Below, one piece after another: positions 42,654 through 50,083 of a stretch of DNA of 64,000 bases. The stretch's first letter is position 1. The number at the start of each line of letters is the position of its first letter. The stretch comes from Blautia_A ammoniilytica (GTDB lineage: Bacteria > Bacillota > Clostridia > Lachnospirales > Lachnospiraceae): the NCBI RefSeq assembly GCF_025566965.1, contig NZ_JAOQJL010000002.1, forward strand, positions 121,883 through 185,882, written 5' to 3'. A program made the position numbers and the translations under genes. The notes beneath the pieces are model-generated. The model was not told where the DNA came from and did not search any database. It saw only the letters and a list, made by a program, of their open reading frames with translations.

Positions 42654-43970
42654 ATGGGATTTTTAACCTTTAAAGGCGGCGTGCATCCTTTTGACGGAAA
42701 AGACATGTCAAAAGAATGTCCTACAGAAAAGTATCTGCCTAAAGGAGAACTGGTATATCCGGTTTCCCAGCATATCGGTGCACCGGCCAAGCCGCTGGTA
42801 ACTAAAGGAGATCATGTGCTGGCAGGTCAGGTCATTGCTGAAGCAGGCGGTTTTGTATCTGCCCCTGTGCATGCATCCGTATCCGGTACAGTAAAGGGGA
42901 TTGAGCCACGGTTGACCTCGACTGGTTCTATGGTCAGTTCCATTATCATTGAGAATGACGGAGAATATAAAGAAGCAGAATTCGTGCCAGCCAGACTGGA
43001 AGATCTGTCCAGAGAAGAGATCCTGGACAGGATCCGTGAAGGCGGTGTTGTGGGTATGGGCGGTGCAGGCTTTCCCACCCAGGTCAAGCTGTCTCCTAAG
43101 GATCCTGATAAGATCGAATATATCCTGGTGAACGGGGCAGAATGTGAGCCTTACATTACCAGCGATTACCGCAGGATGATGGACGAGCCGCAGAAGGTGG
43201 TGGACGGGCTGAGGATCGTGCTTACCCTTTTTGAACATGCCAAGGGCTGCATCTGTATTGAGGATAATAAGCCAGACTGCATCCGGAAGATGAAGGAGTT
43301 GGTACAGGATATTCCCCGGATCGAAGTAAAAGAGCTGATGACAAAATATCCTCAGGGCGGTGAGCGTACTTTGATCTATGCAGTGACTGGCAGAGAGATC
43401 AATTCTTCCATGCTCCCGGCAGATGTGGGGTGTGTGGTTGATAACGTAGAGACCATGGTAGCTATCTGTAATGCTGTACTGCTGGGACGCCCGGTTATGA
43501 GCAGGATCATTACCATTACAGGTGACGGTATCAGCCATCCTGCACATTATGAAGTACTTACCGGTACCAATGTGGAGGAGCTGGTGCAGGCAGCCGGAGG
43601 TTTAAAAGACAATGTTAAAAAAGTGATCAGTGGTGGTCCAATGATGGGATTTGCCATGTTTGATTTGCATGTACCCTGTACAAAGACAAGCTCCGCACTT
43701 CTTTGTATGGCAGAGGATCCTGCTTCCGAATCAGAAGCTACTGCATGTATTAACTGCGGACGCTGCGTAAAAGTCTGTCCCGGGCATGTAATGCCTTCAA
43801 GGCTGGCAACACTTGCAGAACATGGGGATCTGGAAGGCTTCCAGAAGATGGATGGTATGGAATGCTGTGAATGTGGATGCTGCAGTTACATTTGTCCTGC
43901 AAAGCGTCCGCTGACCCAAAGCATTAAGTCCATGCGTAAGATTGTTCTTGCAAACCGTAGAAAGAAATAG
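42654..43970 (+). CDS. rnfC: Rnf complex subunit C
   Basis: A 438-residue peripheral subunit of the ion-pumping ferredoxin:NAD oxidoreductase. The N-terminus (LTFKGGVHPFDGKDMSK) is typical. GVVGMGGAGFPTQVKL is the NADH/FMN-binding loop. Two 4Fe-4S motifs lie at CINCGRCVKVCPGHVMP (about 365) and CCECGCCSYICPAKRPL (about 403). It is the entry or exit point for NADH electrons. The order rnfC-D-G-E-A-B that begins here is standard for Clostridia. Confidence 0.96.
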   Translation: MGFLTFKGGVHPFDGKDMSKECPTEKYLPKGELVYPVSQHIGAPAKPLVTKGDHVLAGQVIAEAGGFVSAPVHASVSGTVKGIEPRLTSTGSMVSSIIIENDGEYKEAEFVPARLEDLSREEILDRIREGGVVGMGGAGFPTQVKLSPKDPDKIEYILVNGAECEPYITSDYRRMMDEPQKVVDGLRIVLTLFEHAKGCICIEDNKPDCIRKMKELVQDIPRIEVKELMTKYPQGGERTLIYAVTGREINSSMLPADVGCVVDNVETMVAICNAVLLGRPVMSRIITITGDGISHPAHYEVLTGTNVEELVQAAGGLKDNVKKVISGGPMMGFAMFDLHVPCTKTSSALLCMAEDPASESEATACINCGRCVKVCPGHVMPSRLATLAEHGDLEGFQKMDGMECCECGCCSYICPAKRPLTQSIKSMRKIVLANRRKK

Positions 43971-43984
43971 AGGGGGCATACATT

Positions 43985-44965
43985 ATGGGAGAAATGTTAC
44001 ATGTGTCATCCAATCCTCATGTAAGAGACAGGATGACAACAGCAAAAATAATGCAGATGGTATTTGTGGCACTGCTTCCGGCAGCTGCAGTAGGTGTATG
44101 GAATTTTGGACTTAGGGCTCTCCTTGTGCTGTGTGTGTCTGTTTTGTCAGCAGTCTGTTCAGAGTGGGTTTACGATCATTTCATGCATAAACCTAACACA
44201 GTAAAGGATTGGAGTGCAGCTGTTACAGGACTTTTGCTTGGCATGAATATGCCGGTTTCCATTCCTTTATGGATACCGGTGCTTGGAAGCGTTTTTGCAA
44301 TTATTGTTGTAAAGCAGCTGTTTGGAGGATTAGGACAGAACTTTATGAATCCTGCTCTGGCTGCCAGATGTTTCCTGTTGATTTCTTTTTCTGCAAGGAT
44401 GACAGACTTTTCTGTTTCAGACAGTTTTAAGGGAGTGGTGGATACTGTGACAGGTGCTACACCACTGGCAGCATTAAAGGATCATGGGTTTGTTTCTGGG
44501 TCTGTTCCTATCAGGAATCTTTTTGTGGGAAATATACAGGGAACCATTGGCGAGACTTCTGCACTGGCGATCCTTTTGGGTGCAGTGATCCTTCTTACCT
44601 TTAAGGTGATCGATCTGAAGATCCCGCTTACATATCTGGGTACATTTTCTGTTTTTGTAGTCCTGTACCTTTGCTTTTCAGGAAAGGGCTTTGATATGAA
44701 TTATCTGCTTAGTGAACTGTTTTCCGGCGGTCTGATGCTAGGTGCATGGTTCATGGCAACTGATTATGTAACATCGCCGATCACGCAAAAGGGGCAGTAT
44801 GTATACGGTATCTGTCTGGGTATTGTTACCGGTGTGTTCCGCCTGTTTGGCGCTTCAGCAGAGGGTGTTTCCTATGCGATCATTTTCTGCAATCTTCTTG
44901 TGCCGCAGATCGAACGTTTTACCTGTCCTACCGCCTTTGGAAAAGGAGGGAAAAAACATGAGTAA
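43985..44965 (+). CDS. rnfD: Rnf complex subunit D
   Basis: A 326-residue integral membrane subunit with about nine helices. The covalent FMN site TGATPLAAL is visible with its threonine near residue 156. GGLGQNFMNPALAARCFL and FMATDYVTSP are conserved family blocks. It probably forms the ion path together with RnfA, E and G. It starts 14 bp after rnfC and overlaps rnfG by 8 bases. Confidence 0.96.
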   Translation: MGEMLHVSSNPHVRDRMTTAKIMQMVFVALLPAAAVGVWNFGLRALLVLCVSVLSAVCSEWVYDHFMHKPNTVKDWSAAVTGLLLGMNMPVSIPLWIPVLGSVFAIIVVKQLFGGLGQNFMNPALAARCFLLISFSARMTDFSVSDSFKGVVDTVTGATPLAALKDHGFVSGSVPIRNLFVGNIQGTIGETSALAILLGAVILLTFKVIDLKIPLTYLGTFSVFVVLYLCFSGKGFDMNYLLSELFSGGLMLGAWFMATDYVTSPITQKGQYVYGICLGIVTGVFRLFGASAEGVSYAIIFCNLLVPQIERFTCPTAFGKGGKKHE

Positions 44966-45584
44966 CAGAATCGTAAAAGATGCCATTGCCCTGACTGTGA
45001 TCACATTGATCTCAGGTCTTCTCCTGGGATTGGTTCATGATATTACTGCGGATCCTATTGCAAAGCAGGAAGCCAAAGAAAAGTCAGAGGCCTATAAAGC
45101 TGTTTTTGCAGATGCAGCTTCTTTTGAAACTTTAACCGATACAGAGGATCCGGATCTGGAAGCTTATCTGGATGATCAGGGATATCCAGGTGAAAGCATC
45201 AACGAAGTAATGCTTGCAAAGGATGATTCAGGTAATGTCCTTGGTTATGCGTTTACCATTACCACATCTGAAGGATATGGCGGAGATATTAAATTTGCTA
45301 TGGGAGTAAAGGACGATGGTACTATGACAGGTATTTCCTTCCTTTCTATCAGCGAGACTGCAGGCATGGGTATGCGTGCAGATACGGACGACTTTAAAGA
45401 CCAGTTCAAGGACAGAAAGACAGAGAAGATCACATATACCAAGACCGGAGCAGCCGGGGCTGATCAGATCGATGCATTAAGCGGTGCTACTATTACTACA
45501 AATGCCATGACAAACGGCGTAAATGCCGGACTGTGTGCTTATCGTTATGAGATGCAGCTGGCAGGAGAGGGGGACAATCAGTGA
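44958..45584 (+). CDS. rnfG: Rnf complex subunit G
   Basis: A 208-residue subunit with one N-terminal membrane helix (IALTVITLISGLLLGLVHDI) and an extracytoplasmic FMN-binding domain. The covalent flavin motif SGATITTNA is at residues 175-183, with Thr178 as the attachment site by family rule. The ATG at 44958 follows AAAAGGAGGG; a frame open from 44799 over rnfD is not real. The stop overlaps the rnfE start by one base. Confidence 0.95.
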   Translation: MSNRIVKDAIALTVITLISGLLLGLVHDITADPIAKQEAKEKSEAYKAVFADAASFETLTDTEDPDLEAYLDDQGYPGESINEVMLAKDDSGNVLGYAFTITTSEGYGGDIKFAMGVKDDGTMTGISFLSISETAGMGMRADTDDFKDQFKDRKTEKITYTKTGAAGADQIDALSGATITTNAMTNGVNAGLCAYRYEMQLAGEGDNQ

Positions 45585-46306
45585 TGAAACAGAATTCGCC
45601 TTCAGAACGGCTTTATAACGGAATCATAAAAGAAAACCCTACATTTGTGCTGCTGCTGGGCATGTGTCCAACACTGGCAATCACCACCTCAGCTGTGAAT
45701 GGTATTGGTATGGGGCTTACCACCACAGTGATCCTGGCGGCCTCCAATCTGATGATCTCCCTTCTGCGTAATTTCATTCCAGACAGAGTCAGGATGCCTG
45801 CATATATTGTTGTAGTTGCTTCTTTTGTTACAATTGTTCAGATGCTTCTCCAGGGCTTTATACCAACCCTTTATTCTTCCCTTGGTATTTACATTCCGCT
45901 GATCGTGGTAAACTGTATCATCCTTGGAAGGGCAGAGGCCTATGCATCCAAGAATCCGCCGGTTGCATCCCTGTTTGACGGCATTGGTATGGGACTTGGT
46001 TTCACGGTAAGTATTACCTGCATCGGCGCAGTGAGGGAGCTGATTGGCGCAGGTGCTCTTTTCGGACATCAGATCATCCCACTGGCAGATGCGGCAGGTA
46101 AAGGCGGCTATCAGCCGGTTACCATCTTTGTTCTTGCACCAGGTGCATTTTTTGTACTTGCAGCCCTTTCGGCCATCCAGAATAAATTTAAGATTGGTGC
46201 TGCAAAGCGGGGAATCGATCCAAGTAATTCCGGTTCTGGATGCGGCGGCGGATGTGCTGCCTGCGGCAATACCATGTGCAGTGGGAAGGGAGGCAAAGAA
46301 TCATGA
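45584..46306 (+). CDS. rnfE: Rnf complex subunit E
   Basis: A 240-residue integral membrane subunit with six expected helices, homologous to RnfA. The conserved start ENPTFVLLLGMCPTLAITTSA contains one of the Cys residues proposed to bind an iron-sulfur site inside the membrane, and NCIILGRAEAYASKNP is the second block. The last 25 residues form a Gly/Cys-rich tail (GSGCGGGCAACG...), which proteobacterial RnfE lacks. The ATG at 45584 overlaps the rnfG stop (TGATG). Confidence 0.94.
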   Translation: MKQNSPSERLYNGIIKENPTFVLLLGMCPTLAITTSAVNGIGMGLTTTVILAASNLMISLLRNFIPDRVRMPAYIVVVASFVTIVQMLLQGFIPTLYSSLGIYIPLIVVNCIILGRAEAYASKNPPVASLFDGIGMGLGFTVSITCIGAVRELIGAGALFGHQIIPLADAAGKGGYQPVTIFVLAPGAFFVLAALSAIQNKFKIGAAKRGIDPSNSGSGCGGGCAACGNTMCSGKGGKES

Positions 46307-46878
46307 AAGAAATGCTTTTGATCATTGTAAGTGCAGCGCTTGTTAATAATGTGGTACTTAGCCAATTCCTTGGGCTTTGTGCATTCCTTGGTGTGTCCAA
46401 GACTACAAATACAGCTGCAGGAATGGGCGGCGCTGTTATTTTTGTTATCACATTGTCTTCCTTTGTTACAAGCCTGATCTACAAGTTCATTCTTGTACCG
46501 CTGGATCTGACCTATCTGCAGACCATCGTATTTATCCTGATCATTGCAGCACTGGTACAGTTTGTGGAGATGTTTCTGAAAAAAAACATGACGGCCCTCT
46601 ATAAGGCACTAGGTGTGTATCTTCCGCTGATTACTACCAACTGTGCAGTTCTTGGTGTGGCCCTGATCAATGTACAGAAGGATTACGGGATCCTTCAGGG
46701 AACTGTAAACGGATTTGCCACTGCAGTGGGATTTACGATCTCCATTGTACTTATGGCCGGTATCCGTGAGAAAATTGCATATAACAACATTCCAAAGTCA
46801 TTCCAGGGCTTTCCTATCGTGCTGATCACAGCCGGTCTTATGGCCATTGCATTCTTTGGATTTTCCGGACTGATTTAA
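46303..46878 (+). CDS. rnfA: Rnf complex subunit A
   Basis: A 191-residue membrane subunit with six helices. LLIIVSAALVNNVVLSQFLGLCAFLGV and ITTNCAVLGVAL hold the two conserved Cys that face those of RnfE. The ATGA start overlaps the rnfE stop by 4 bases, with AAGGGAGG upstream. It is followed 12 bp later by rnfB. Confidence 0.96.
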   Translation: MKEMLLIIVSAALVNNVVLSQFLGLCAFLGVSKTTNTAAGMGGAVIFVITLSSFVTSLIYKFILVPLDLTYLQTIVFILIIAALVQFVEMFLKKNMTALYKALGVYLPLITTNCAVLGVALINVQKDYGILQGTVNGFATAVGFTISIVLMAGIREKIAYNNIPKSFQGFPIVLITAGLMAIAFFGFSGLI

Positions 46879-46890
46879 GGAGGGTGTAAG

Positions 46891-47688
46891 ATGAATATTG
46901 GGGCGATTGTAACAGCAACTGTACTCGTTGCCCTTGTTGGCCTTTTTATTGGTATTTTCCTTGGGGCTGCAGGGAAGAAGTTTGCTGTGGAAGTAGATGA
47001 AAAAGAAGTTGCGATCCGGGAGGCCCTTCCTGGGAATAATTGTGGTGGATGCGGATATCCGGGCTGTGACGGTCTTGCAGCTGCCATTGCAAAAGGAGAG
47101 GCGCCAGTGAACCGTTGTCCGGTAGGCGGCGAACCGGTAGGCAAGATCATTGCCGGTATTATGGGACAGGAAGCAGGAGAAAGTATCCGCCAGACTGCAT
47201 ATGTAAAGTGCAAAGGTACCTGTGATAAAACAAAGGATTATTATCAGTATACCGGCGTGGAAGACTGCGAGATGATGGCTTTTGTGCCAAATGGCGGCGC
47301 TAAGATGTGCACTTATGGCTGCCTTGGCTTTGGAAGCTGCGTAAAGGTCTGTCCTTTTGATGCTATCCATGTGATCGATGGTGTGGCAGTGGTGGACCGG
47401 GAAGCCTGTAAAGCCTGTGGGAAGTGTGTGGCAAAGTGTCCAAGACATCTGATCCAGCTGATTCCATACGAACAGCAGATTTTTGTGGGATGCAGTTCCC
47501 ATGCAAAGGGTAAAGCAGTAACTTCTGCTTGTGATGTAGGCTGTATTGGCTGTAAGAAATGCGAGAAGACCTGCCCGAATGGAGCTGTCACTGTAACAGA
47601 TTTCTGCGCACAGATCGATCCTGACAAATGTACGGGATGCGGTCAATGTAAAGAAGTCTGTCCAAGAGGGATCATCCGGCAATCCTAA
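46891..47688 (+). CDS. rnfB: Rnf complex subunit B
   Basis: A 265-residue subunit that takes electrons from reduced ferredoxin. One N-terminal helix (residues 3-27) anchors it. The Fe-S domain NNCGGCGYPGCDGLA with a later Cys forms the first cluster site. Four further ferredoxin-type sets follow: GCLGFGSCVKVCPFDAI, CKACGKCVAKCPRHLI, CIGCKKCEKTCPNGAV and CTGCGQCKEVCPRGII. It is the last gene of the operon. Confidence 0.96.
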   Translation: MNIGAIVTATVLVALVGLFIGIFLGAAGKKFAVEVDEKEVAIREALPGNNCGGCGYPGCDGLAAAIAKGEAPVNRCPVGGEPVGKIIAGIMGQEAGESIRQTAYVKCKGTCDKTKDYYQYTGVEDCEMMAFVPNGGAKMCTYGCLGFGSCVKVCPFDAIHVIDGVAVVDREACKACGKCVAKCPRHLIQLIPYEQQIFVGCSSHAKGKAVTSACDVGCIGCKKCEKTCPNGAVTVTDFCAQIDPDKCTGCGQCKEVCPRGIIRQS

Positions 47689-47703
47689 CAAAATAGCTGT
47701 AAC

Positions 47704-47743
47704 ATGAAAGACCGTCCTGCTAAGCTGTGGGGCGGTCTTTCAT
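47704..47743 (+). terminator. Hairpin after rnfB
   Basis: ATGAAAGACCG pairs perfectly with CGGTCTTTCAT, extended inside by CC/GG. No T-run follows, so it may end transcription weakly or protect the 3' end. Confidence 0.6.
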
Positions 47744-47794
47744 ATGAATTCAGGGATTGAGGAACTTGAGGCAGATTTGTCTGCTTTGTTTTAT

Positions 47795-47808
47795 CGAATG
47801 GATGTTTG
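47795..47808. promoter_or_regulatory. Candidate LexA (SOS) box at the ruvAB promoter
   Basis: CGAATGGATGTTTG matches the Firmicute SOS box CGAACRNRYGTTYG at 13 of 14 positions. It overlaps the -35 element of ruvA, where a bound repressor would block RNA polymerase. In Bacillus subtilis ruvAB belongs to the LexA regulon. Confidence 0.65.
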
Positions 47809-47834
47809 CACTTTTTCCTGACCTGTGGTATGAT
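47806..47834 (+). promoter_or_regulatory. Promoter of ruvAB
   Basis: TTGCAC (47806-47811), a 17-bp spacer, and TATGAT (47829-47834), placed about 30 bp before the ruvA start. Confidence 0.8.
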
Positions 47835-47865
47835 AAAACAAATTTATGGATTTAAGGAGCACTTC

Positions 47866-48474
47866 ATGATTTCATTTGTTAAGGGAAAAGCAGCAGATAT
47901 GACAGAAACATCTGTGATCCTTGAGAATCATGGCATTGGCTATGAGATCTTTATGACAGGAAATGACCTTTCCAGGATCCATATGGGTGAAGAATATAAA
48001 ATACATACGTATTTCCAGGTGAGGGAAGATGCTATGGTTCTTTTTGGATTTCTTCAGAAAGATGATCTTTCTATGTTCAGGCTTTTGCTTGGGGTGAATG
48101 GCATTGGCCCCAAGGGAGCTTTGGGAGTTCTGTCCGGCCTGTCTGCAGATGAACTAAGATTCGCCATTCTGGCAGATGATGCCAAGACTGTTTCTAAGGC
48201 TCCTGGCATCGGGAAAAAGACTGCCCAGAAACTGATCCTGGAACTTCGTGATAAGTTAAGCCTTGAAGAAGCCTTTGAACAGAAGCTGTCCCATGAGACC
48301 GCAGGGATAGTGGTATCCTCAGACGGCATGACGGATGCCAAAAGAGAAGCGGTAGAAGCATTGACAGCCTTGGGATACAGCAGCACAGAGGCTTATGCGG
48401 CAGTGCGATCTGTTGCAGGGGTGGATCTGGAGAATGTGGAAGAGATTCTGAAAGCAGCTCTTAAGAATTTCTGA
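47866..48474 (+). CDS. ruvA: Holliday junction branch migration protein RuvA
   Basis: A 202-residue protein that binds four-way DNA junctions as a tetramer. The N-terminal OB-fold begins MISFVKGKAADMTETSVILE. The helix-hairpin-helix motifs are in LLGVNGIGPKGALGVLSGL and APGIGKKTAQKLILELRDKL. The C-terminal domain (AVEALTALGYSSTEAYAAV) contacts RuvB. The ATG at 47866 has AAGGAG six bases upstream. ruvB follows 24 bp downstream. Confidence 0.96.
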   Translation: MISFVKGKAADMTETSVILENHGIGYEIFMTGNDLSRIHMGEEYKIHTYFQVREDAMVLFGFLQKDDLSMFRLLLGVNGIGPKGALGVLSGLSADELRFAILADDAKTVSKAPGIGKKTAQKLILELRDKLSLEEAFEQKLSHETAGIVVSSDGMTDAKREAVEALTALGYSSTEAYAAVRSVAGVDLENVEEILKAALKNF

Positions 48475-48498
48475 CGTCAGATAAGGGGAATATAAGAA

Positions 48499-49503
48499 AT
48501 GGAGAACAGGATCATTACCACAGATGTAACAGAAGAAGATTATACGCTGGAAGGAAGCCTTCGTCCAAGGACCCTGGAGGAGTACATCGGACAGGAAAAA
48601 ACCAAAAATACCCTGCGGATATACATAGAAGCAGCAAAGCAAAGACATGATGCTTTGGATCACGTATTGTTTTACGGTCCTCCGGGACTTGGAAAGACTA
48701 CACTTTCCGGTATTATTGCCAATGAAATGGGCACCCACCTGAAGGTGACGTCAGGGCCGGCTATTGAGAAGCCGGGTGAGATGGCGGCTATACTGAATAA
48801 TCTTCAGGAAGGGGATGTATTGTTTGTAGATGAAATCCACAGGCTGAACCGGCAGGTGGAGGAGGTTCTTTATCCTGCTATGGAGGACTTTGCCATTGAT
48901 ATTATGATCGGTAAGGGGGCGTCGGCCAGATCCATCCGTCTGGATCTTCCCAGGTTTACACTGGTAGGAGCCACCACAAGGGCAGGCCTTTTATCGGCAC
49001 CTTTACGGGATCGTTTTGGGGTGGTGCATCATCTGGAGTTTTACAGCCAGCAGGAGCTGACAACTATTGTAATTCGTTCTGCACAGGTACTTGGAGTAGA
49101 AATTGATCCAAAGGGAGCTGCTGAGATTGCCAAGCGATCCAGAGGTACTCCCCGTCTTGCTAACCGCCTTTTGAAAAGGGTCAGGGATTTTGCTCAGGTA
49201 AAATATGACGGAAGGATCACACTGGAAGTGGCGAATTTTGCACTGGACTTGTTAGAAGTGGATTCCTATGGACTGGATAAGCTGGATCGACGGATCCTTC
49301 AGACTATGATCCGTAATTTTCAGGGAGGTCCTGTGGGTCTGGAAACACTGGCAGCAGCCATAGGAGAAGATGCAGGTACACTGGAGGATGTATATGAGCC
49401 TTATCTTCTGCAGAATGGATTTCTTGGAAGAACCCCAAGAGGGCGTATTGCAACTGCCGCAGCTTATGAACATCTGGGGTATCCCATACCATCCGAAAAA
49501 TAA
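48499..49503 (+). CDS. ruvB: Holliday junction DNA helicase RuvB
   Basis: A 334-residue AAA+ motor that drives branch migration together with RuvA. Family start LEGSLRPRTLEEYIGQEKTK, Walker A GPPGLGKTT near residue 60, Walker B FVDEIHRLNRQVEE, sensor GATTRAGLLSAPLRDRFG, and a winged-helix C-terminus (GFLGRTPRGRIATAAAYEHLG) are all in place. Length is normal. The likely SOS box upstream of ruvA would control both genes. Confidence 0.97.
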   Translation: MENRIITTDVTEEDYTLEGSLRPRTLEEYIGQEKTKNTLRIYIEAAKQRHDALDHVLFYGPPGLGKTTLSGIIANEMGTHLKVTSGPAIEKPGEMAAILNNLQEGDVLFVDEIHRLNRQVEEVLYPAMEDFAIDIMIGKGASARSIRLDLPRFTLVGATTRAGLLSAPLRDRFGVVHHLEFYSQQELTTIVIRSAQVLGVEIDPKGAAEIAKRSRGTPRLANRLLKRVRDFAQVKYDGRITLEVANFALDLLEVDSYGLDKLDRRILQTMIRNFQGGPVGLETLAAAIGEDAGTLEDVYEPYLLQNGFLGRTPRGRIATAAAYEHLGYPIPSEK

Positions 49504-49506
49504 TGC

Positions 49507-49535
49507 TATACATTTTTACACATTTCGATTATAAT
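49507..49535 (+). promoter_or_regulatory. Candidate promoter of zapA
   Basis: TATACA (49507-49512), a 17-bp spacer, and TATAAT (49530-49535). The leader to zapA would be about 80 nt. No terminator is obvious between ruvB and this site. Confidence 0.6.
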
Positions 49536-49623
49536 AGAACGGCAGAAGTGCCAAAAAGAGAAATTATTCCATTTATATTGGTTAAATGATTACAGATAGA
49601 AGAAAAGCAGGAGGCTTGTACGG

Positions 49624-50031
49624 ATGGCGGTCAAAAATACGGCGCAGGTTATTATCGGCGGGAAAATCATTACATTGGGAGGTTACGAATCTTCTGAGTA
49701 TTTTCAGCAGGTTGCGAATTATATGAACAGAAAGCTGTCAGAGCTTAGCGAGATGCCAGGTTATAGCAGACAGCCCATGGAGACGAAGCATACCCTTCTC
49801 AGCCTGAATATTACAGATGATTATTTTAAGGCAAGAAAGCAGGTAGAGACTTATGAACAGGATCTGCAGCAGAAGGATCAGGAGATGTATGATCTGAAGC
49901 ATGAACTGATTTCGCTGAAAATGCAGATGGAGGAAGCCAGAAAGACAGAGCAGGATGCGATTGACCAGAAGAACCGTCTGGAAGGCAAAGTAAAGGAACT
50001 GGAAAAAGAACTGGATGAAATGCTGAAATAA
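49624..50031 (+). CDS. zapA: Cell division protein ZapA
   Basis: A 135-residue protein that bundles FtsZ filaments at the division ring. The N-terminal ZapA domain (KNTAQVIIGGKIITLGGYESSEYFQQVANYMNRKLSEL, about 1-65) includes the usual globular head. The rest (70-135) is a long coiled coil rich in Glu, Lys and Gln. The tail is longer than that of the Escherichia coli protein, as in other Firmicutes. A terminator follows 8 bp after the stop. The neighbouring SEDS and PBP genes also serve wall synthesis or division. Confidence 0.9.
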   Translation: MAVKNTAQVIIGGKIITLGGYESSEYFQQVANYMNRKLSELSEMPGYSRQPMETKHTLLSLNITDDYFKARKQVETYEQDLQQKDQEMYDLKHELISLKMQMEEARKTEQDAIDQKNRLEGKVKELEKELDEMLK

Positions 50032-50038
50032 GAACGAG

Positions 50039-50068
50039 GGGGATTGCTTACAGGTAATCCTCTTTTTT
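50039..50068 (+). terminator. Rho-independent terminator after zapA
   Basis: GGGGATTGC pairs with GTAATCCTC (two G/T wobbles) around a 6-nt loop, followed by six T residues. The next ribosome site lies only a few bases beyond, so partial read-through may feed the U32 gene. Confidence 0.8.
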
Positions 50069-50083
50069 ATAGGAGGGAGCATA

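Noticed and set aside
46798..47691. 297-codon minus-strand frame opposite rnfB
   Set aside because: It is a shadow of the conserved Cys codons of rnfB and is rich in residues expected from the reverse complement.
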